Below are positions 17,528 to 22,500 of a stretch of 22,500 bases of DNA, piece after piece. Position 1 is the first letter of the stretch; the number at the start of each line of letters is the position of its first letter. Origin of the DNA: Prorocentrum cordatum (Eukaryota; Sar; Dinophyceae; Prorocentrales; Prorocentraceae); contig CAUYUJ010006343.1 in the NCBI GenBank assembly GCA_963575745.1, positions 26,856 through 49,355 on the forward strand, read 5' to 3'. A program made the translations under genes and the position numbers. Below the pieces are notes generated by a model. It had not been told where the DNA came from and searched no databases. It saw nothing but the letters and a program-made list of their open reading frames with translations.

Positions 17528-17734
17528 TTGGGCCCCCTGGTGCGCGCCCCCCCTGCGCCGCCTAGGCCGCAGCTACATTTTCATCATTTTCGTGAGGAAG
17601 CCTCAGAAAAGAGGGTGTGTACAGGATCCGGTTGTTTTGTTGTAATCCGCTTTCCCTTGCAAAAAACAATAGAAAATGACATTTCTTGTTCTAATATAAT
17701 CAAATTTCAAGAATCCCTTGCAAAAAATAAGGTA

Positions 17735-18275
17735 AAGTGGACATTCGCGCGCGCAAGACGAAATCCTTCCAAAACCTTAGTGTTCGCAGCGATTTTAACA
17801 TAAAAACATCAAAAAACCAATGGTTTTTCAACAACAAATTGTCAAAATCTCATCCCGCGCGCTCTTGCGGATTCGTAGGAAACCCAACACTTTTTAAACA
17901 TTTCTGTCAAACGGGCTTTTGCGAGCAACTTTTTCGAACTTCTGCGACAACGGTTGCGCACCTGCCAGGGCCATCATCCCTGTCAAATAATACCATGCGG
18001 GACACATTCGTTTTTTCTTCGCGCGCGCACGCCGAAATCTCCAAAAACCATTGGGCTTCTTAAGAATTTTAGCACCGCGCATCATAAAATCACACGAATC
18101 GCACCGTAGGTCCTCGAAAAACACCTGCACGACTTTTCAAAATTTCCACCCGCGCGCGCTGTCCGAATCCTAAAAAAACCAATGGTTTTCCAACATTTAT
18201 GTTACATGAGCTCGCGCGAGCTACTTTCGCACGCTCTTGCAACGGGGTTCGCGCGCCTGCCAGGGGCCACAATCC
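17735..18275 (+). repeat. dispersed CGCGCG/AAAACCAATGG repeat, locus B
   Basis: It shares in order with locus A (9010-9600): GTTCGCAG.GATTT, AAAACCAATGG, CGCGCGCTCTTGCG.ATTCG, CAAACGGGC, CCCTGTCAAATAATACCATG and CG-only runs. Inside this locus AAAAAACCAATGGTTTT and close variants occur at about 17811, 18040 and 18172. AAAACCA and TGGTTTT are reverse complements, so each forms a small palindrome. Confidence 0.75.
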
Positions 18276-18280
18276 CTTGC

Positions 18281-18405
18281 GGTTGCGCCATAGGTTGCGC
18301 CCTCGGCCGCCGAGAATAAAACGTCCCCCTATTGGTTGCGCCATAGGTTGCGCCCTCGGCCGCCGAGAATAAAACGTCCCCCTACTGGTTGCGCCATAGG
18401 TTGCC
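18281..18405 (+). repeat. 53-bp tandem repeat, about 2.3 units
   Basis: GGTTGCGCCATAGGTTGCGC starts at 18281, 18334 and 18387, exactly 53 bases apart. The first two units are almost identical and contain CGGCCGCCGAGAATAAAACG. The third is cut short where the reversed CTTGGG array begins. The near identity implies recent duplication. Confidence 0.95.
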
Positions 18406-18577
18406 CCAGGAGGCCTTCAAGAGGCCCCAAGAGCCCGCCGTGAGGACCCAATAAGCCCCCAAGAGGCCCCAAGATGCTTCCAAGAAACCCCCCAAAGCCC
18501 CTCAAGAGGACCCCAAGCGGCGCCAGGAGGCTTCCCCCCTTCCCCAAGAGGACCCCAAGCGGCCCCAGGAAGCCTCC
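18405..18577 (-). repeat. CTTGGG-type array, reverse orientation
   Basis: GAGGCCCCAAGAG, CCCCAAGAGGCCCCAAG, AAGAGGACCCCAAGCGG (twice) and CCCCAGGA recur. It ends about 17 bases before the spliced-leader-like sequence. Confidence 0.85.
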
Positions 18578-18594
18578 GACTGATCACTGGCACA

Positions 18595-18616
18595 TCCGTA
18601 GCCATCTCGGATCAAG
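18595..18616 (+). other. spliced-leader relic upstream of a retrogene
   Basis: The 22 bases match the dinoflagellate spliced leader (begins DCCGTAGCCATTTTGG, ends CTCAAG) at 19 positions. The differences are T to C at positions 12 and 14, and C to A at position 17. The match begins TCCGTAGCCAT and ends ATCAAG. It is followed by GTATCG and, 26 bases on, by the ATG of the 268-codon ORF. Assuming random sequence of even composition, I estimate about one chance in ten thousand of such a match anywhere in the window. An SL-RNA pseudogene is the alternative, because GT follows the AAG as it does in SL-RNA genes. However, no further SL-RNA structure is clear and an ORF begins at once. Confidence 0.75.
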
Positions 18617-18642
18617 GTATCGCCTGTGTTCTTGGATGGTCC

Positions 18643-19449
18643 ATGGCTTTGACGGCGAAAGCCCTTGACGAGCAGTATGGCCCGGAGCTGTCGCGGCCTC
18701 CCTTGGCCGACTGCGAGAGCCCGTATTATTTGCATCAGGCGCTCGTTGCAAAGGGTATCCAGGTCAGTCACCAGGCGTGCAAGACTTGGTGGGGCAAGTA
18801 TCGGGTTGTGCCTGGCAAGGTTAGTATTTCTAGCGCCCAGGAGCTGGAGGAGCAGCACGGTTCTGCCATCCGCCACCTGGGCATCGAGTATAATACAGCT
18901 TTCAAATACTGGAGAGCGCACGTCTTCGTCGGGCCCGGCGGCTGGGTGTATGCGGGCTTGCGCAGGCTGTTGCATCTCCTGGGTATTCACGTGCACTCCG
19001 AGGTGGTATCAGGTCTGTCGTACAGGCGCATGGCGAGCCTGGACGTATTTGTGGCAACACACACGGGACCCATGGGTATTGAGCCGCAATCTATGTCTCT
19101 GTGGAATGCCTCCCACGACGTCAACGATGGTATCACCTATTTCCCGAAGCAGGACCATTGGTGGCACATGCCAGTATGGCGTTCTTGCGGGCAGTCCCAG
19201 TATGGCAATGTCATGGATTACCAGGTGGATCTGCGTATGCCGGCGCATGTCCAGGGCGTCCTGGCGGTATTGGCGCCCCTCGCACGCACGGGCGATGTAT
19301 CCGTGAGGAGGCGTATCGGCACCATGCTTGGACACTTGGCCCCTGATGTATTTCTGCCAGGAGCCCAGCTGGCAGCATTGCGCCCCATCCGTGCCATCAG
19401 GGACGGGCGTATGCCAGAAGATGACGAGCACACGAACTCGTCTCTTTAG
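18643..19449 (+). CDS. intronless 268-residue protein of unknown function, probable retrogene
   Basis: This is the only long ORF here with non-repetitive, globular composition (Trp, His, Tyr and Cys all present) and no triplet runs. The ATG at 18643 is the first in-frame Met after the spliced-leader relic and gives a short leader of 26 nt. Residues 5-54 and 65-91 begin alike (AKALDEQYG and AQELEEQHG, that is A-x-x-L-x-E-Q-x-G). The first continues to a C-x-x-W-W-x-K-Y-R end at 46-54 and the second to F-K-Y-W-R at 87-91. This suggests one or two small helical modules, possibly DNA- or protein-binding (inference). I recall only vaguely that similar L-E-E-Q-Y-G modules occur in dinoflagellate predicted proteins. 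The middle (about 100-200) is rich in Trp/His (HWWHMPVWR at 172-180) and the end is Arg/Leu-rich. There is no signal peptide or clear membrane span. It stops at TAG 19447-19449; no poly(A) tract follows. The frame is also open upstream through the relic. Confidence 0.7.
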   Translation: MALTAKALDEQYGPELSRPPLADCESPYYLHQALVAKGIQVSHQACKTWWGKYRVVPGKVSISSAQELEEQHGSAIRHLGIEYNTAFKYWRAHVFVGPGGWVYAGLRRLLHLLGIHVHSEVVSGLSYRRMASLDVFVATHTGPMGIEPQSMSLWNASHDVNDGITYFPKQDHWWHMPVWRSCGQSQYGNVMDYQVDLRMPAHVQGVLAVLAPLARTGDVSVRRRIGTMLGHLAPDVFLPGAQLAALRPIRAIRDGRMPEDDEHTNSSL

Positions 19450-19585
19450 AGCCGCGGCGGGGAAAAGACGGTGGGTGGGCGTGCAAGCGCCGTTCCCGCC
19501 CCTCCTCTCTCTTCTCTCCTTTCCTCCTTGTCCTGCTCCTCCTCCTCCTCCTCCTCCGGCGGGGGGCGTGAGGATCCGGCATCGC

Positions 19586-19800
19586 TCACAACCATCGGGA
19601 CAACCATCGGGACAACCATCGGAACAACCATCGGGACAACCATCGGGACAATCATCGGGACAGTCATCGGGACAACGATCGGGACAAGCACAACCATCAG
19701 GACAACCATCGGGACAATCATCGGGACAACGATCGGGACAACCACAACCATCAGGACAACCATCGGGACAACCATCGAGACAACCATCGGGACAACCATA
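19586..19800 (+). repeat. 12-bp minisatellite, about 18 units
   Basis: The unit ACAACCATCGGG repeats with ACAATCATC, ACAACGATC, ACAGTCATC and ACAACCATCAGG variants. Two 6-base insertions (AGCACA, ACCACA) occur at about 19687 and 19741. Each insertion is followed by a similar run of units, so a block of about 54 bases was duplicated. One + frame reads a QPSG repeat and the others TTIG or antisense DGCP. The 12-bp period keeps all frames open. The array starts 136 bases after the stop of the retrogene. Confidence 0.95.
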
Positions 19801-19936
19801 TCCTCTCTCTCTTGTGTATTCCCACATCCCTCAGGAATTTGCCCTAAAGATGTGATCAACTATCTTGTGAGTACGTATCATGTGTATCATGTGTATCATG
19901 TACCATATGCATCATATGCAACAGATGTTCTGTGGA

Positions 19937-20020
19937 AGGCTTAACAACTTCTGTGGGTTAACAAGGCTTAACAACTTCTGTGGGTGTACGAACGTAGGCT
20001 TAACAACTTCTGTGGGTGTG
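19937..20020 (+). repeat. 22-bp direct repeat, three copies
   Basis: A 22-base unit (AGGCTTAACAACTTCTGTGG followed by GT) occurs at 19937, 19964 and 19996, spaced 27 and 32 bases. TGTATCATG repeats lie just before (19878-19905). Evenly preserved copies with variable spacers could be binding sites or a young minisatellite. Confidence 0.9.
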
Positions 20021-20232
20021 TACTCCACGCCAGTGTAGTAGCCACGGTCGTCCGCAGGCCACGAAGTGAAGTGTCCGAACGTCATAGGGCGGGAAGCTGG
20101 GTGTGGGTGGTGGCGAAGAGTCGTGTGGATATTTGGTAGAGCTTGCACTGCCCCCCCACAAAGTGGGGGTATTGGCTGGCGTCGCATGAAAACCCTGGCA
20201 CTGGTGAGAACACTGAGCGTTCGGGTAAAGTG
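20021..20232. other. no gene seen; small CCCCCAC hairpin
   Basis: CCCCCCAC and GTGGGGG at 20152-20168 pair around AAA. Nothing else can be supported. Confidence 0.4.
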
Positions 20233-20264
<32 letters not shown>

Positions 20265-20267
20265 GGT

Positions 20268-20311
<44 letters not shown>

Positions 20312-20322
20312 TTGTCGTTGTG

Positions 20323-20366
<44 letters not shown>

Positions 20367-20431
20367 TCGTTGTTGTTGTTGTTGTGTTTTCGTTGTTGTT
20401 GTTGTTGTCGTTGTTGTTGTTGTTGTGGTTG

Positions 20432-20523
<92 letters not shown>

Positions 20524-20553
20524 GTTGTTGTTTGTGTTGTTGCTTGTTGTTGC

Positions 20554-20601
<48 letters not shown>

Positions 20602-20607
20602 GTTGTT
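20233..20607. repeat. TTG trinucleotide microsatellite
   Basis: TTG (GTT, TGT) units run for about 375 bases with CTG, TCG and single-base-slip variants. The repeat gives long Val, Leu and Cys frames on + and Asn, Gln and Thr frames on -. None is evidence of a protein. Confidence 0.95.
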
Positions 20608-20806
20608 CGCGAGGACACTACTGGAGGCAAGTTGCTCGACCCCCCCCCGAGCAACACCACGGGGCCACGCACGGGCCCTGCAGGGCCCCTGGTCCGAGCA
20701 ACGCCGCGAGGCCTCGCCAGGCCGCTGCGGGGGTCTGCAGGGCCCGGCGGCGTTGCTCGGAAGGTCCTTTCGGGACTGCTGCGGAGTCCCATACAGGCCC
20801 CAAAGG
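20608..20806. other. GC-rich link between microsatellite and satellite
   Basis: It contains the GGGCCC- and CAGGGCCC-type words and CTGCAGGGCCC twice (20687 and 20734 region). No gene is visible. Confidence 0.4.
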
Positions 20807-21035
20807 GCGCACCCCTCTCACGGATCGTGGCCCTGGCCCCACGAGGAGCTCCACCGAGGTTTGATTTCGGCGCACCCCTCTCGAGGATCGTGGCTCAGGG
20901 AGCTCCACCGAAACTTGATTTCGGCGCACCCCTCTCACGGATCGTGGCCCTGGCCCCACAGGGAGCTCCACCGAGGCTTCATTTCGGCACACCCCTCTCG
21001 AGGATCGTGGCCCTGGCCCCACAGGAAGCTCGAGG
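20807..21035 (-). repeat. satellite related to 16758-17165, inverted, four units, locus 2
   Basis: GCGCACCCCTCTC-type unit starts occur at 20807, 20870, 20924 and 20987. The spacings are 63, 54 and 63. Read in reverse, each unit contains GGTGGAGCTCC, GGGGCCA, CACGA and GTG..GAGGGGTG as in locus 1. It lacks the 27-bp GTGCGGACT part present there. All spacings are multiples of three, and one + frame repeats APLSRIVALAP. Confidence 0.85.
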
Positions 21036-21040
21036 ACGAC

Positions 21041-21472
21041 AATGATGGGGATGTTGATCGCTGACAGATGATGAGGCTGAAGATGCCGACGAAGATGAGG
21101 GTCATGCTGATAATGGTGAGGGCGATGCGGACGAGGAGGAGGATCGTGGTGATGATGAGGGTCACGAGCAGGAGGACGATGATGAGGATGAGGATGACGA
21201 GTGAGGATGGTGAGGACGAGGATGAGGACGATGACGATGAGGATTGTTGTGTCGATGATGATGCTGATGACGATGATGACGATGATGATGATCACGATTA
21301 CGATCGTGATGTTGGTCATGCTGATGATGATTATGTTGGCGATGATGATGATCATGATGATGATGATGGCGCACAGGATGGCGATGATGAGGACGATGAG
21401 CGCGAAGAGGCGGACGATGATGATCATCACGATGATGACGATGATGATTATGATGGGATGGTCGTCGTCGTC
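21041..21472 (+). repeat. GAT/GAC/GAG triplet array
   Basis: About 430 bases of GATGATGACGATG-type triplets with GTG, CAC and GCG variants, ending in GTCGTCGTCGTCAGGG. The translation is Asp/Glu-rich or Met/Arg-rich on + and His/Ile-rich on -. It directly follows the inverted satellite, like the pair at 16758-17275. Confidence 0.9.
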
Positions 21473-21476
21473 GTCA

Positions 21477-22500
21477 GGGTCCTACAGGATTCCATCGGAT
21501 CCCTATAGGAATCCTACAGGATTCCCATCGGATCCCTACAGGGTCCTACAGGATTACGTCGATTTGTTTTGAATATTATAGGATCCCCACAAAATCCTAC
21601 AGGATTCCATAGGTCTCCTATAGGAATTCTTATGGCATCCCTACAGGGTCCTACAGGCTTCCATATGAACCTCATAGGCATCCTGTTGGAATCATATAGG
21701 ATCCCTGCAGGGTCCTACAGGAGTCCATAGGCAACCAATTGGAATCCTATAGGAATCCGATAGGATCCCTACAAGGTCCTACAGGATTCCATGATAATCC
21801 TCTTGGAATCCTTGAGAAAACCTCTAGGGTCCCTGCAGGGTCCTACAGGATTCCATCGGAATGCTATTGGAATCCGATTGAAATCCCATGGAGTCCCCAC
21901 AGGGTCCTAGAGGATTCCATAGGAGTCCGATTGGAATCCGATTGGAAATCTTTAAGGATCCCTACAGGGTCCTAGAGGATTCCACAGGGACCATATTGGA
22001 ATCTCATTGGAAAGCTTATGGGGTCCCCACAGGGTCTTAGAGGATTCCATAGAGTCCTATTGGAATCCTATTGGAAATCTTTTAGGATCCCTACAGGGTC
22101 CTAGAGGATTCCATAGGAAACATATTGGAATCTCATTGGAAATCCCATAGGGTCCCAACAATGTCCTACAGTGTTCCTTAGGAATCCTATTGGAATACTA
22201 GTAGAATCCTATGGGAGTCCTACAGTGTCTTACAATATTCCATAGGAATCCGATTAGAATCTCATTGGGAACCCATCGGGTCCCTACAGGGTCCTACAGG
22301 GTTCCATAGGAATCGTATTGTAATCTCATTGGGAACCCATAAGGTCCCTACAGGGTCCAACAGGATTCCATAGGAAGTCCATTGGAATCCGATGGGACTC
22401 CTATTGGAATCCTATAGGATCCCTACAGGGTCCAACAGGATTCCATAGGATTCCTAAAGGAATCCTATTGGGGTCTTATAGGATCCCTACAGGGGCCTGC
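21477..22500 (+). repeat. 64-bp satellite made of 10-12-bp subunits, runs off the window
   Basis: The landmark GGGTCCTA or its variants lies at 21477, 21541, 21646, 21710, 21774, 21838, 21902, 21967, 22032, 22096, 22161, 22225, 22289, 22353, 22428 and 22492. Most spacings are 64 or 65; two are 105 and 75. Each unit is a row of subunits such as GGATTCCATA, GGAATCCGATT and GGATCCCTACA. GGATTCC and GGAATCC are reverse complements, so units can fold on themselves. There is no coding signal. Confidence 0.95.

Noticed and set aside
19586-19800. CRISPR-like array
   Set aside because: The units are contiguous 12-mers without spacers, and the context is eukaryotic.
19328-19855. QPSG-repeat protein overlapping the end of the retrogene
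   Set aside because: It starts in a shifted frame within the better ORF and consists mostly of the 12-bp minisatellite. The period keeps every frame open.
20082-21064. Poly-Asn, poly-Gln, poly-Val, poly-Leu and poly-Cys proteins over the TTG tract
   Set aside because: Every frame is a homopolymer run of one triplet array. The flanks carry no start, domain or codon bias.
21068-21508. Asp/Glu-rich acidic protein
   Set aside because: It is a GAT/GAC/GAG microsatellite. The frame begins and ends inside repeat DNA, and the neighbouring + frame is Met/Arg-rich.

Overview
The window looks like nuclear DNA from a dinoflagellate. The main evidence is a 22-nt stretch at 18595-18616 that matches the dinoflagellate trans-spliced leader at 19 of 22 positions. 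It lies 26 nt upstream of the only long, non-repetitive, intact ORF (18643-19449). The overall character also fits: GC-rich DNA with very low gene density, huge microsatellites, many degenerate tandem repeats, and short GC3-rich exon-like islands next to polypyrimidine-AG acceptor sites. I cannot name the species. No bacterial operon, tRNA, rRNA or CRISPR array was found.

Layout. 1-560 holds the probable 3' end of a gene for a basic, low-complexity protein whose reading frame breaks at a G run. 560-2990 is gene-free, with degenerate GATTCG and ATGC repeats and a long pyrimidine-rich stretch. 3001-6883 holds three exon-like, GC3-rich segments on the + strand (3001-3154, 3473-3619, 6615-6883). 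Their phases are compatible. They are separated by a large TCC tract and a large GGA tract that are complementary to each other. 5812-6230 carries two small degenerate tandem arrays. 7150-12560 is repeat-dominated: CTTGGG-type degenerate arrays, TA/GTAT/ACGC microsatellites with a shared flank, a 196-bp palindrome, a MITE-like inverted-repeat element, and a CGCGCG/AAAACCA-type dispersed repeat. 12560-16200 is GC-rich, with a few weak exon candidates and a second copy of the MITE-like element. 16200-18580 holds TCC, GAT, TTG and TCG microsatellites, a 90-bp satellite, the second CGCGCG-type repeat, a 53-bp tandem repeat and a reversed CTTGGG array.

18595-19449 is the best gene: a spliced-leader relic, a short leader and a 268-codon intronless ORF. 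This is the expected structure of a gene copied back from a mature trans-spliced mRNA. A 12-bp tandem repeat follows. 20233-21472 repeats the TTG, satellite and GAT combination with the satellite inverted. From 21477 to the end runs a 64-bp satellite built from about six 10-12-bp subunits.

The genes do not form a recognisable pathway. The strongest biological story is retroposition of a trans-spliced mRNA. The second is the repeated joint appearance of the same satellite with the same two triplet microsatellites.
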